A stretch of DNA of 64,000 nt. Source: Methylobacterium sp. J-076 (GTDB taxonomy: Bacteria; Pseudomonadota; Alphaproteobacteria; Rhizobiales; Beijerinckiaceae). Position numbers and translations under genes: made by a program. The stretch is from the NCBI RefSeq assembly GCF_022829405.1, contig NZ_JAKSXW010000038.1, positions 1 through 64,000 on the forward strand, read 5' to 3'. The notes beneath the pieces were generated by a model that saw only the letters and a program-made list of their open reading frames with translations, had not been told where the DNA came from and did no database searches. Positions 19,949-29,289 of the stretch are shown piece by piece. The number at the start of each line of letters is the position of its first letter. Position 1 is the first letter of the stretch.

Positions 19949-21418
19949 GTGCGCCCTGGGTTCCCCCGCGCCCTGATGATCCAGGGCACCGGCTCGGATG
20001 TCGGCAAGTCGCTGGTCGTCGCGGGCCTCGCCCGGGCCTTCGCCGACCGGGGGCTGCGGGTGCGCCCGTTCAAGCCGCAGAACATGTCCAACAACGCCGC
20101 CGTCACCGCCGACGGGGGCGAGATCGGCCGCGCCCAGGCGCTCCAGGCCCGGGCGGCCCGGGTGCCCCCCTCGGTCCACATGAACCCCGTGCTCCTGAAG
20201 CCTCAGAGCGAGGTCGGCTCCCAGGTGGTGGTGCAGGGCCGGATGGTGGCCACCGTGAAGGCCCGCGACTACCAGGCCTGGAAGCCCCGCCTGATGGGTG
20301 CCGTCCTCGACAGCTTCGCCCGCCTGCGGGCGGAGGCGGACCTCGTCCTCGTGGAGGGGGCGGGCTCGGCCTCGGAGGTCAACCTGCGGGCCGGCGACAT
20401 CGCCAACATGGGCTTCGCCCGGGCCACCGATACGCCCGTCATCCTCGTCGGCGACATCGACCGGGGCGGGGTCATCGCCAGCCTCGTCGGCACGAAGGCG
20501 GTGATCGACCCTCAGGACGCGGCGATGATCGTGGGCTTCCTCGTCAACCGCTTCCGGGGCGACCCGACGCTGTTCGCCGAGGGCATGCGGATCGTCGCCG
20601 CGCGGACCGGATGGGAGGCGCTGGGCCTCCTGCCGCACCTGCCCGAGGCGGCCCGGTTGCCCGCCGAGGACGTGCTCGGGCTCACCGGGTCCGAGGCCCG
20701 GGGGGAGGGCGCCGTCACGGTGGCCGTGCCGGTGATGCCCCGCATCAGCAACTTCGATGACCTCGACCCCCTGCGGGCCGAGCCCGGCGTGCGGGTGGTG
20801 CTGGTGCGGCCGGGGGAGACCATCCCGCCCGAGGCCGCCCTGGTGCTCCTGCCGGGTTCGAAGACCACCATCGACGACCTCGAATTCCTGAAATCCGAAG
20901 GGTGGGACGTGGACATCCGCGCCCACCGCCGCCGGGGCGGCCACGTGCTCGGCCTGTGCGGCGGCTACCAGATGCTCGGGCACCGCGTCGCCGACCCGCA
21001 CGGGATCGAGGGGCCGCCGCGCACCGTGGCCGGGCTCGGCCTCCTCGACGTCGAGACCGTGCTGACCTCCGACAAGCGCCTCGCCTGCGTCACCGGCACC
21101 AGCCTGCCCGACGGCCTGCCCTTCGCGGGCTACGAGATGCATGTGGGCGACACGGCCGGGCCCGATGCGGCGCGGCCCCTGCTGCGCCTCGCGGACGGGC
21201 GCCCGGACGGGGCGGTCTCGGCCGACGGGCGGGTCTCCGGCACGTATGTCCACGGGTTCTTCGCCGACGACGCGCAGCGCGCCGCATGGCTCGCCCGCCT
21301 GGGGGCGAGGGCGGGCGGGGTCTCCTACGAGGACGGCGTCGAGGCCGCCCTGGACCGGCTCGCGCGACATGTCGAGGCCCACATCGATTGCGACAGGCTC
21401 CTCACCCTGGCACGGTAG
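19949..21418 (+). CDS. cobQ: Cobyric acid synthase
   Basis: 489 aa from a GTG two bases after the cobO stop. The N-terminal dethiobiotin-synthetase-like ATPase domain opens with [11 protein letters not shown] and carries [12 protein letters not shown] and [12 protein letters not shown]. The C-terminal glutamine amidotransferase-like domain holds the nucleophile in [10 protein letters not shown] and the partner His in GTYVHGFF. It amidates four carboxylates of adenosylcobyrinic acid a,c-diamide with glutamine-derived ammonia in an ATP-dependent way. Length and both domains are complete. The 116-bp repeat array begins 12 bp after its stop. Confidence 0.96.
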   Translation: MRPGFPRALMIQGTGSDVGKSLVVAGLARAFADRGLRVRPFKPQNMSNNAAVTADGGEIGRAQALQARAARVPPSVHMNPVLLKPQSEVGSQVVVQGRMVATVKARDYQAWKPRLMGAVLDSFARLRAEADLVLVEGAGSASEVNLRAGDIANMGFARATDTPVILVGDIDRGGVIASLVGTKAVIDPQDAAMIVGFLVNRFRGDPTLFAEGMRIVAARTGWEALGLLPHLPEAARLPAEDVLGLTGSEARGEGAVTVAVPVMPRISNFDDLDPLRAEPGVRVVLVRPGETIPPEAALVLLPGSKTTIDDLEFLKSEGWDVDIRAHRRRGGHVLGLCGGYQMLGHRVADPHGIEGPPRTVAGLGLLDVETVLTSDKRLACVTGTSLPDGLPFAGYEMHVGDTAGPDAARPLLRLADGRPDGAVSADGRVSGTYVHGFFADDAQRAAWLARLGARAGGVSYEDGVEAALDRLARHVEAHIDCDRLLTLAR

Positions 21419-21430
21419 TCGGACGCGCGC

Positions 21431-22010
21431 GATGACGCAGAGGGCGGTCGCAAGCCACCGCCGTCCTTGCGAGCGCAGCGACGCAATCCAGGGAGGCGCC
21501 CCGTCCGGACACCTCCCGCTGCCCTGGGTCGCTTCGCTGCGCTCGCGATGACGGAGAAGGTCGTCGCAAGCCACCGCCGTCTTTGCGAGCGCAGCGAAGC
21601 AATCCAGGGAGGCGCCACCTCGGGACACGGCCCGCTGCCCTCAGTCGCTTCGCACCGCTCGCGATGACGGAGAGGGTCGTCGCAAGCCACCGCCGTCTTT
21701 GCGAGCGGAGCGAAGCAATCCAGGGAGGCGCCCCGTCCGGACACCTCCCGCTGCCCTGGGTCGCTTCGCTGCGCTCGCGATGACGGAGAAGGTCGTCGCA
21801 AGTCACCGCCGTCTTTGCGAGCGGAGCGAAGCAATCCAGGGAGGCGCCACCTCGGGACACGGCCCGCTGCCCTGGGTCGCTTCGCGGCACGCGCGATGAC
21901 GAAGAGGGTCGTCGCAAGCCACCGCCGTCCTTGCGAGCGCAGCGAAGCAATCCAGGGGGCCGCCACCTCGGGACACGGCCCGCTGCCCTGGGTCGCTTCG
22001 CGGCGCGCGC
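21431..22010. repeat. Five tandem copies of a 116-bp unit containing an inverted repeat
   Basis: Unit starts (GATGACG) are at 21431, 21547, 21663, 21779 and 21895, exactly 116 bp apart, with a partial sixth from 22011. Each unit has a left arm around TTGCGAGCGCAGCGAAGC and AATCCAGGG, and a right arm around CCCTGGGTCGCTTCG ending in GCGCTCGCGATGACG, so each can fold into a long hairpin. The centres are of two kinds: units 1 and 3 carry CCCCGTCCGGACACCTCCC; units 2, 4 and 5 carry CACCTCGGGACACGGCCC. The order A-B-A-B-B suggests duplication of a dimer. Arms of this type occur singly as extragenic palindromes in Hyphomicrobiales. The stretch 21419-22202 holds no supported gene; the 66-aa frames seen are products of the repeat. 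Confidence 0.95.
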
Positions 22011-22202
22011 GATGACGGCGAGGGGCGTCGCCCGGACCTGCACCGGCCCTCCGACCTCCCGTGACGTCCGCGCGCCGATGACCACTCGGTGTCCGGCACG
22101 CGGCGGGATCGGGAATGGCTCCCAGGCCAGGATCTACTATATGGTCTGAGTAATGGGTCCGCACCACGGAAGCGACGGGCCCTGCTCCGGGGAAACGCGA
22201 CC

Positions 22203-23561
22203 ATGGCGACACAGACGAACCCCGCAGGGGCGGGGCTTGCGGATCCGGCGGAGGCCGGGCTCGGCGAGGGGACGATCCGCACCGTGACCCTGCGGCTCAT
22301 GCCGCTCCTCGGGCTCATGTACCTCGTCGCCTATATCGACCGGCAGAACATCTCCTACGCCAAGCTGGAGATGGTCGGCAGCCTCGGCCTCAGCGAGAGC
22401 GCCTACGGGCTCGGCGCATCCCTGTTCTTCCTCGGCTACTTCCTGTTCGAGGTGCCGGCCAACGTCTTCCTGGAGAAGGTCGGGGCGCGGGTGTGGTTCG
22501 CGCGGATCATGTTCACCTGGGGGCTGGTGACGATCCTCCTCGGGTTCACGCAGGGCACGGCGATGTTCTACGTCCTGCGCTTCCTCCTCGGGGTGGCGGA
22601 GGCGGGGTTCTTCCCCGGCGTGCTGTTCGCCGTGACCCTGTGGTTCCCGCAGGAGCACCGGGCGCGGATGATCGGCTGGTTCATGATCGCCTCGGTGCTC
22701 GCCAACGCCGTGGGCGCGGCGGTGGGCGGGGCGCTGCTGGGCCTCGACGGGGTGTGGGGCCTCGCGGGCTGGCAATGGGTGTTCCTGGCCACCGGAGGCC
22801 CGGCCCTGGTGCTGGCCGTGGTGGTGCTCGCGGTGCTGCCGGACGGCCCGGCCTCCGCCCCCTGGCTCGCCCCGGCGCAGAAGGCGTGGCTGACCCGCAC
22901 CATCGAGGCCGAGCGGACGGGATCCGGCCATGTCGATCACGGCAACCCCTTCGCCGCGCTCCTCGACCGGCGGGTCCAGATGCTGGCCGGGGTCTACGTC
23001 TGCCTGCCCCTCGCCGCCTACGGCCTGAGCTACTGGCTGCCGACGGTGGTGAAGGGGTTCGGGGTCTCGAACCTCGCCAACGGATTCATCAACGTCATCC
23101 CCTGGCTCGGGGCGGCGGTCGCCCTGTGGTGGGTGCCCCGGCACGCCGCCCGGACGGGGGCGACGGGCAACGCCCTCACGTGGCACGTGGTCGGCCCGGC
23201 CCTGGTCGGCGCGGCGGGGCTGGCGCTCAGCGTCGTGCTGCCCGGCAACGCGGTGAAGTTCGCCTGCCTGTGCATCGCGGCGGCCGGGGCGTTCTCGGCG
23301 CAGCCGGTCTTCTGGTCGATGCCCGGCACCTTCCTGCGCGGCGCCACGGCGGCGGCCGGAATCGCGGCGATCAACTCGGTGGGCAACCTCGGCGGGTTCG
23401 TGGCCCAGAACGCGGTGCCGCTGATCCGCGACGCCACCCACAGCGACCTCGTGCCGATGCTGTTCCTCTCGGCCTGCCTCGCGGGCGGGGCGGGGCTGAT
23501 GTTCCTCGTGCTCTCCGCCCTCCGCCGGGGCGCGCCCGTGGGTGCGGCACCGGCCGGCTGA
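22203..23561 (+). CDS. MFS transporter, anion:cation symporter (phthalate/tartrate permease-like) family
   Basis: 452 aa with twelve predicted membrane segments split 6+6 by a cytoplasmic loop near residues 215-245. The sequence YIDRQNISYA in the first segment, FFLGYFLFEVPAN, RFLLGVAEAGFFPG and WFPQEHRARMIGWF fit the ACS family of major facilitators, which take up organic acid anions with protons. The open frame begins earlier (22089), but the ATG at 22203 has GGGGAAA upstream and starts the conserved protein. It separates cobQ from cobD and has no clear link to cobalamin. The substrate cannot be told from the sequence. Confidence 0.9.
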   Translation: MATQTNPAGAGLADPAEAGLGEGTIRTVTLRLMPLLGLMYLVAYIDRQNISYAKLEMVGSLGLSESAYGLGASLFFLGYFLFEVPANVFLEKVGARVWFARIMFTWGLVTILLGFTQGTAMFYVLRFLLGVAEAGFFPGVLFAVTLWFPQEHRARMIGWFMIASVLANAVGAAVGGALLGLDGVWGLAGWQWVFLATGGPALVLAVVVLAVLPDGPASAPWLAPAQKAWLTRTIEAERTGSGHVDHGNPFAALLDRRVQMLAGVYVCLPLAAYGLSYWLPTVVKGFGVSNLANGFINVIPWLGAAVALWWVPRHAARTGATGNALTWHVVGPALVGAAGLALSVVLPGNAVKFACLCIAAAGAFSAQPVFWSMPGTFLRGATAAAGIAAINSVGNLGGFVAQNAVPLIRDATHSDLVPMLFLSACLAGGAGLMFLVLSALRRGAPVGAAPAG

Positions 23562-23738
23562 ACGAAATCTCCTGAGGCACGTTCCTCCCTTGACCGGCGC
23601 GGTGGGCCGTGGCCGCCTGTTTCAGGCGGTTTTGGCCCGCGTCATCGCACGACGGCCCGGACGGATGGCGTCCGCAGAAGCCGGATCGTGCCTGAAAATG
23701 CCTCCCCGCCGGGTGGGGGCATCGGGAGGACACGGGCG

Positions 23739-23915
23739 ATGAGCAACGGCATTCCACTGATGGTTCTGGCGTTCGGGACCCTCGGGGGCCTCTGGTTCCT
23801 GGGGGCGGCGGCGCGCAAGCAGGTCGCCGACCTGAAGGGCCATCCGGGCCGGTCCAACCTCATCAAGGACCATGGCGGGCCCCCGCGGCCGAACATGCCC
23901 GGCACCGAGCACTGA
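23739..23915 (+). CDS. 58-aa single-pass membrane protein, hypothetical
   Basis: 58 aa from the ATG at 23739, which has GGGAGGAC ten bases upstream. One membrane segment spans about residues 6-24 (LMVLAFGTLGGLWFLG), followed by a basic then Pro/Gly-rich hydrophilic tail. An earlier in-frame ATG at 23688 has no such site. The ribosome-binding site and the clean membrane segment make translation likely. It is not recognised as a member of a named family; it lies between an MFS gene and the convergent cobD, and function cannot be inferred. Confidence 0.6.
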   Translation: MSNGIPLMVLAFGTLGGLWFLGAAARKQVADLKGHPGRSNLIKDHGGPPRPNMPGTEH

Positions 23916-23924
23916 CGGGCCGCC

Positions 23925-24902
23925 TCACCCCGCGAGGGTGAGGGCCAGCAGGGCGAGGACGAGCCCCCCCTGGAGACCGCAGGCGGTGCGGACGAGTTGC
24001 AACGCCCGGGCGATGTCGTCGGCATTCGCCCCGGCCCGGCCCTCGCCCATGTGGGCATCCGGAACCAGCACGCCGTCGTAGACCCGCGGGCCGGCGAGCG
24101 ACAGGCCGAGCGCCCCCGCCATGGCGGCTTCGGGCCAGCCGGCATTGGGCGAGCGGTGGCGGTGGGCGTCCCGGGCCATGGCCCGGAATGCCCCCCGCGC
24201 GTCGGCCCCGTGCACCAGCGCCGCCCCGGCGATGAGCAGGCCCGCGAGGCGGGAGGCCGGCAGGTTCACGAGGTCGTCGAGCCGGGCCGCCGCCCAGCCG
24301 AAGGCGGCGTAGCGGGGTGTCCGGTGGCCGATCATGCTGTCGGCCGTGTTGATCGCCTTGTAGAGGGCGCCCCCGGGCAGGCCGAAGGCGCCGATCCAGA
24401 AGGACGGGGCGACGATCCCGTCCGAGAAGTTCTCGGAGAGGCTCTCGATCGCCGCCCGGCAGACGCCCGCTTCGTCGAGGCGTTCCGGGTCGCGGCCGAC
24501 GATCATCGACACCGCCCGCCGGCCGGCGTCCAGCCCCCCGGTGCGCAGGCCGGTCTCGACCGCGGCGACGTGCTCGTAGAGGCTGCGCTGGGCCGGCAGG
24601 CTGGCGCAGAGCAGCCCGAGGACGACGAGGGCGGGGAGGGGCCCCGCGAGGCCCGCGCACCACGTCAGCCCGGCCGCCACCGCCCCCACCACCCCGAGGA
24701 GCAGGACCAGGGCGAGCACCCCCGCGAGCCGGCGGCGGCGCGGCGCGCCGCGGTTCAGCCCGCGCTCCAGGGCGGCGATCAGCCGGCCGATCCAGGTGAC
24801 AGGGTGGCCGACGGCCCTGTAGAGCGCGTCCGGATAGCCCGCCGCCGCCTCGATCCCGAGGGCGATGGCGAGGAGGGCGAGCGTGTCGGGCGGATGAACC
24901 AT
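23925..24902 (-). CDS. cobD: Adenosylcobinamide-phosphate synthase (CobD/CbiB)
   Basis: 325 aa integral membrane protein with several hydrophobic segments. Family signatures are GHPVTWIGRLI near the N-terminus, VGRDPERLDEAGVCRAAIESLSEN (in parts: VGRDP, ESLSENFSDG), APSFWIGAFG, YKAINTADSMIGH and the C-terminal SPNAGWPEAAMAGAL. It attaches aminopropanol phosphate (or aminopropanol) to adenosylcobyric acid at the membrane. Its ATG overlaps the 5' end of the divergent cobC by nine bases, and no clear ribosome-binding site precedes it. CobC makes the aminopropanol phosphate that CobD uses, so the two are functional partners. Confidence 0.94.
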   Translation of the reverse strand: MVHPPDTLALLAIALGIEAAAGYPDALYRAVGHPVTWIGRLIAALERGLNRGAPRRRRLAGVLALVLLLGVVGAVAAGLTWCAGLAGPLPALVVLGLLCASLPAQRSLYEHVAAVETGLRTGGLDAGRRAVSMIVGRDPERLDEAGVCRAAIESLSENFSDGIVAPSFWIGAFGLPGGALYKAINTADSMIGHRTPRYAAFGWAAARLDDLVNLPASRLAGLLIAGAALVHGADARGAFRAMARDAHRHRSPNAGWPEAAMAGALGLSLAGPRVYDGVLVPDAHMGEGRAGANADDIARALQLVRTACGLQGGLVLALLALTLAG

Positions 24903-25913
24903 TCGGTGTGGAGCGTTCCCGCGGGTGACGTCGCCGCGGTCGCCCATGGCGGCGACCTCGGCGGGCTGCGACTGGCCTTCCCCGAGGCGCCGCGTCCGTG
25001 GCTCGACCTGTCGACGGGGATCAACCCGGTCCCCTATCCCGTGCCGCCGGTGGAGGCCAGCGCGTGGCTGCGTCTTCCGGAGGCCGCCGAGGTCCGCGCC
25101 CTCGCGGAGGCGGCCGCCGGGGCCTACGGCGCGCCCGGCGCCGGCCATGTGGTACCCGCTCCGGGCACGCAGATCCTGATCGAGACCCTGCCCCGCCTCC
25201 TGGCGCCGACCCGGGTCGCCGTGGTCGGCCCGACCTATGCCGAGCATGCCGCCGCGTGGCGCCGGGCCGGGCACGCGGTGGCGGAGGTGGCCGAGCCGGC
25301 GGAGATCGGGGAGGCCCGGGTCGCGGTCCTCGTCGATCCCAACAATCCGGACGGGCGGACCCTGCCGCGGCCGGACCGCCTCGCCCTGGCGCACGCGATG
25401 CGCGACCGGGGCGGGTTGCTGGTGGCGGACGAGGCGTTCGCGGATCTGGAACCCCTGGAGAGCCTGTGCCCGCACGCGATGCCGGGGCTCGTGGTGCTGC
25501 GCTCCTTCGGCAAGACCTATGGCCTCGCGGGCCTGCGCCTCGGCTTCGCGATCGCCGACCCCGAGACCGCGGCGCGGATCGCCGGGGCGCTCGGCCCCTG
25601 GGCGGTCTCGGGACCGGCCCTGGCCATCGGCCGGGCCGCCCTGTCGGACGGGGCGTGGCGGGAGGAGGCGGCCCGGGCGCGCCGGGCGGATGCCGCCCGC
25701 CTCGACCGGATGATCCTCCGGGGTGGGGGGCTGGTCGTCGGTGGGACCTGCCTGTTCCGCACCGCCGACTTCCCCGACAGCCCCGGCCTCTACCGGCGCC
25801 TCGCGGAGGCGGGCATCGCCGTGCGCCGCTTCCCCGAGCGCCCGGAACGCCTCCGCTTCGGCCTGCCCCCCGGCAAGGAGGCATGGTGCCGCCTGTCGCG
25901 GGTGCTGCGATAG
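24894..25913 (+). CDS. cobC: Threonine-phosphate decarboxylase (PLP-dependent, CobC/CobD-type)
   Basis: 339 aa, a class I/II PLP aminotransferase-fold protein. LDLSTGINPVPYP at the start, the cofactor region PGTQILIETLP, VLVDPNNPDGRTL, ADEAFADL and the PLP-lysine loop LRSFGKTYGLAGLRLGF mark the L-threonine-O-3-phosphate decarboxylase family, which supplies (R)-1-amino-2-propanol phosphate for cobalamin. The ATG at 24894 lies inside the divergent cobD start, sharing nine bases; an alternative GTG at 24906 would remove the overlap. With cobU, cobO, cobQ and cobD it covers the late steps of B12 assembly. Confidence 0.93.
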   Translation: MNHSVWSVPAGDVAAVAHGGDLGGLRLAFPEAPRPWLDLSTGINPVPYPVPPVEASAWLRLPEAAEVRALAEAAAGAYGAPGAGHVVPAPGTQILIETLPRLLAPTRVAVVGPTYAEHAAAWRRAGHAVAEVAEPAEIGEARVAVLVDPNNPDGRTLPRPDRLALAHAMRDRGGLLVADEAFADLEPLESLCPHAMPGLVVLRSFGKTYGLAGLRLGFAIADPETAARIAGALGPWAVSGPALAIGRAALSDGAWREEAARARRADAARLDRMILRGGGLVVGGTCLFRTADFPDSPGLYRRLAEAGIAVRRFPERPERLRFGLPPGKEAWCRLSRVLR

Positions 25914-25940
25914 GGGATCCCGGCGGGCGGGGTCCCCGTC

Positions 25941-27281
25941 TCAGCGGTCGCGCGCCGCCACCAGGACCGCGAGCGTCGAGAAGGTGAGGCCGACCGCGCA
26001 GACGCCGGGCCAGCCGACCAGCAGGAAGGCCTGCGAGCCGGCATAGGCGCCGAGCGCGGCGAAGACGAACACCGTGGTGAACAGGACCGTGTTGATCCGC
26101 CCCCGCGCCCCCGGCACCAGGGCATAGGCCCGGGTCTGGTTGGCGATGAGGGCGCCGTTCATGCCGATGTCGATGAGCAGCACCCCGGCCGCCACCGCCA
26201 CCACGGACCACGACCCCGCCGCCCACAGGATCACGAAGGAGAGGGCCACCAGCAGGCTGCCGCCGAGCACCACCGGCTTGGCGCCGCTCCGGTCGGTGAA
26301 CCGCCCCGACAGGGGGGCGACGAACGCGCCGCAGACGCCGATCACCCCGAACAGCCCCGCCCCGGCGGCGGTGAGCCCGAAGGGCGGCGCCTCCACGAGG
26401 AGGGCGAGCGTCGCCCAGAAGGCGTTGAAGCCGGCGAAGAGCAGCCCCTGCGACAGGCTCGCCGTCCGCAGCACCGGCTGGGTCCGGGCGAGGTGGAGGA
26501 TCGAGGTCATCAGGGCGCGGTAGCGCAGGCGCTGGGTGTGGTGCGTGTGCGGCAGGGTGGCGGCGGCGACCCCCGCCATGGCCACCGCGACCCCGGAGGC
26601 GACCAGGAAGACGGGCCGCCAGCCGAGATGGGCGCCGAGGAAGCCGCTCGCCGTCCGGGCGAGGAGGATGCCAGTGAGCAGCCCGGTCATCACCTGCCCC
26701 ACCACCCGCCCCCGGCTCGCATCGGGCGCGAGCTCGGCGGCGAAGGGCACCGCCTGCTGGGCCGCCGAGGCGAGGATCCCCACGAAGAGGTGCGCGATGG
26801 CCAGGGACACGAGGCTGCCGCTGAGGCCGACGCCGAGCAGGGCCAGGGCCAGGGCGAGGCACTGGAGCACGATCAGCCGTCGGCGGGGGAGCGCGTCGCC
26901 GAGCGGCACCAGCCCGACGATGCCGAGGCCGTACCCGACCAGCGCCGTGGTCGGCACCCACAGGGCGGCCCGGTCGCCGAACTCGGCCACGATCAGCCCC
27001 AGGAGCGGCTGGTTGTAATAGATGTTGGCCACGGCCCCGCCCGCGATCAGGGTCAGGCCGAGCCGCGCCTTGCCGTCGAGGGTGGCGGTCGCGGTCGGGG
27101 CGGCACTGGAAGAGGCGGACAGGGCGCCCTCGCGGAGACGGGAGTGGATGGGTGGCGGGGGGAGTGGACCGATCCCGGGGATCGGGCAACCCGGCGCGCC
27201 GCATGGCCGCGCCCCGCCGGATGCCCCTGCAACCGGGCGGGTTGTGCACCATATGATGACGAAGCGGGCATCGCCCCGCAC
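25941..27281 (-). CDS. MFS transporter (sugar/drug efflux-like)
   Basis: 446 aa as drawn, but the first 70 residues are Pro/Arg-rich and unlike a transporter start; the conserved protein begins near LTLIAGGAVANIYYNQPLLG (residue 76). No ATG, GTG or TTG with a good ribosome-binding site was found in that interval, so the true start is uncertain and could be a rare codon near residue 53. Twelve membrane segments follow, with DALPRRRLIVLQ as the loop 2-3 basic motif and PLSGRFTDRSGAKPVVL as its counterpart in the second half. The family exports small molecules by proton exchange. It is convergent with cobC (27 bp apart) and has no evident partner. Confidence 0.85.
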   Translation of the reverse strand: MRGDARFVIIWCTTRPVAGASGGARPCGAPGCPIPGIGPLPPPPIHSRLREGALSASSSAAPTATATLDGKARLGLTLIAGGAVANIYYNQPLLGLIVAEFGDRAALWVPTTALVGYGLGIVGLVPLGDALPRRRLIVLQCLALALALLGVGLSGSLVSLAIAHLFVGILASAAQQAVPFAAELAPDASRGRVVGQVMTGLLTGILLARTASGFLGAHLGWRPVFLVASGVAVAMAGVAAATLPHTHHTQRLRYRALMTSILHLARTQPVLRTASLSQGLLFAGFNAFWATLALLVEAPPFGLTAAGAGLFGVIGVCGAFVAPLSGRFTDRSGAKPVVLGGSLLVALSFVILWAAGSWSVVAVAAGVLLIDIGMNGALIANQTRAYALVPGARGRINTVLFTTVFVFAALGAYAGSQAFLLVGWPGVCAVGLTFSTLAVLVAARDR

Positions 27282-27380
27282 CGGGCCGGCCTCGCCGCCG
27301 GCTCCGCCGTCATTCTACGATCGGGGCGCCGATCCGTTCCCCGCGGGGGACGGGGAGGGGACCTCCACAGGGAGTACGGG

Positions 27381-27572
27381 ATGCCGAATTACCGGATCGA
27401 TTTCGCCAAGGAGATCCTCGGGGTGCCGTTCACGGTGGGATCCGTGGACATCGTGCGGGCCCGGGACCCCGAGCGGGCCCGCCGGGCCGCGGAGCTGCGC
27501 TTCGCCCGCCACCACGGGGTGGGCGACTGGCGCGAGCGCGCCGACCTCTGCCTCCTCGCCCCCCGGGCCTGA
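27381..27572 (+). CDS. 63-aa conserved-type hypothetical protein
   Basis: 63 aa from the ATG at 27381 with CAGGGAG nine bases upstream. It is soluble: MPNYRIDFAKEILGVPF leads into VGSVDIVRARDPERARRAAELRF, which looks like a beta strand followed by a charged amphipathic helix. The Asp/Arg content and regular pattern fit a small folded protein, perhaps half of a ferredoxin-like or ribbon-helix fold. I do not recognise the family. It stands alone between the MFS gene (minus) and malonyl-CoA decarboxylase (plus). Confidence 0.65.
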   Translation: MPNYRIDFAKEILGVPFTVGSVDIVRARDPERARRAAELRFARHHGVGDWRERADLCLLAPRA

Positions 27573-27728
27573 CGCCGGCCGGGGGCCTCCAGGCCCGCCC
27601 GTGCTAGTCCCGGTGGTGAATTGCGGGCGCGGACACTTGGCCTTCACGGCCACGGCGCCTTACCGTAGGCATATCGCACGGCGGCGGCGGGTGGCCGGGC
27701 CGGCGACAGGGACGGGGTCACCAGGGCG

Positions 27729-29147
27729 ATGGCGGCGATCTCCTTCTTCGGCGACCTGCTGCAGACGATCAGCGACCGGGGCCGGGACCTCGTCGGCCTG
27801 GGCCGGGGAGACATCGCCGCCCGGGCGGGGGCGGCCGACCTCGCCCGCCTGTGCGACGACCTCATCTCCCGGCGGGGCGAAGCCTCCGGCGTCGCCCTCG
27901 CCCGGGCGATCCTCGACCGGTACGGGAGCCTCGGCCCGGCCGAGCGCCACGATTTCCTGAGGGCCATCGCCCTCGACTTCGACGCCGACCACGGCGCCGT
28001 CGAGGCCGCGATCACGGCCTACCTCGCCGACCCGAGCCGGGCGCGGCTCGGCACCCTGCACGAGGCGGCCGAGCCGCGCAGCCAGGAGCTGATCCGCCGC
28101 CTCAACCTCGCCCGCGGCGGCACGCTGAGCCTCGTGCGGATGCGAGAGGACCTGTTCGATCTGCGCCGCACCCTGCGCAAGGAAGGCCGGGACGGGGCGG
28201 CGGACAAGGCCCTGCTCGATGCCGCCGACAGCCTCGATTCCGATTTCGAGCACCTGTTCGCCTCGTGGTTCAACCGGGGCTTCCTGGTGCTGCGCCACAT
28301 CGACTGGACGACGCCCGCGCACATCCTGGAGAAGATCATCCGCTACGAGGCGGTGCACGCCATCGCCGACTGGGACGACCTGCGCGCCCGGATCGAGCCG
28401 CCGGACCGGCGCTGCTTCGCCTTCTTCCACCCGGCGCTCGCGGACGAGCCGCTGATCTTCGTGGAGGTGGCCCTGACCGAGGGGATCGCCCCGGCCATCG
28501 CCCCGATCCTGTCGCGGGAGCGCAAGCCCCTGCCGCCCCGCTCGGCCACCACCGCGATCTTCTACTCGATCTCGAACTGCCAGAAGGGCCTCGCAGGCGT
28601 CACCTTCGGCAACTTCCTGATCAAGCAGGTGGTGGAGGACCTCGCCCGGGAGATCCCCAGCCTGAAGACCTTCGTCACCCTCTCGCCGGTGCCGGGCTTC
28701 TCGTCCTGGCTCACCCGGGAGCGCCGGGCCGACAGCCCCCAGGGCCTCCTGCCCGAGGACGTCGAGGCCCTGCGCGCCCTCGACGTGCCGGGCTGGCAGG
28801 CGGACAAGACCCTCTCGGACGCGGTGCGCAAGGCGCTGATCCCGGCGGCGGCGACCTATTTCCTGCGGGCCAAGAACGAGCGGGGGCGGCCCCTCGACCC
28901 GGTGGCGCGGTTCCATCTCGGCAACGGCGCCCGGCTGGAGCGGATCAACTTCCTCGGCGACACCTCGGACAAGGGGCTCGCCCAGTCGCACGGGCTGATG
29001 GTCAACTACCTCTACGACCTCGGCGCCATCGAGAAGAACCACGAGACCTACGCCAACCTCGGCACGGTGGCGGCGGCGGCGGCGGTCACCCGCGAGCTGC
29101 GCGCCAAGCTGCCCCCGCCCCGGGCGGTGGCCCTGGCCGAGGCGTGA
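27729..29147 (+). CDS. Malonyl-CoA decarboxylase
   Basis: 472 aa, the usual length for malonyl-CoA decarboxylase. The N-terminal third is helical (about 1-170); the C-terminal GNAT-like catalytic domain contains FFHPALADEPLIFVEVALTEG, IFYSISNCQKGLAGVTFGN, FVTLSPVPGFSSWL and AQSHGLMVNYLYDL, whose Ser and His regions match the catalytic residues of the family. It converts malonyl-CoA to acetyl-CoA and CO2 in the cytoplasm. The malonyl-CoA synthetase gene follows 142 bp later in the same direction, so the pair forms the MatA/MatB route for malonate use. No malonate transporter is next to it. Confidence 0.96.
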   Translation: MAAISFFGDLLQTISDRGRDLVGLGRGDIAARAGAADLARLCDDLISRRGEASGVALARAILDRYGSLGPAERHDFLRAIALDFDADHGAVEAAITAYLADPSRARLGTLHEAAEPRSQELIRRLNLARGGTLSLVRMREDLFDLRRTLRKEGRDGAADKALLDAADSLDSDFEHLFASWFNRGFLVLRHIDWTTPAHILEKIIRYEAVHAIADWDDLRARIEPPDRRCFAFFHPALADEPLIFVEVALTEGIAPAIAPILSRERKPLPPRSATTAIFYSISNCQKGLAGVTFGNFLIKQVVEDLAREIPSLKTFVTLSPVPGFSSWLTRERRADSPQGLLPEDVEALRALDVPGWQADKTLSDAVRKALIPAAATYFLRAKNERGRPLDPVARFHLGNGARLERINFLGDTSDKGLAQSHGLMVNYLYDLGAIEKNHETYANLGTVAAAAAVTRELRAKLPPPRAVALAEA

Positions 29148-29289
29148 CGCGTCCCACGCGAAAACCGACTGCCCCACCCCCGCGACCCGTGCTAGTGCGG
29201 CTCCCACAACTTCCGCCCCACCGTCGTGCGCCAAGGGATGGCTCCCGGGGAAACGGGAGTTTCGCGAGAAGCACTTAGGCGCGTGAGCC

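Noticed and set aside
21431..22010. CRISPR array
   Set aside because: Whole 116-bp units repeat without unique spacers, and there are no cas genes.
21467..22149. Series of nearly identical 66-72-codon frames
   Set aside because: They are by-products of the 116-bp repeat (same peptide in successive frames), not genes.
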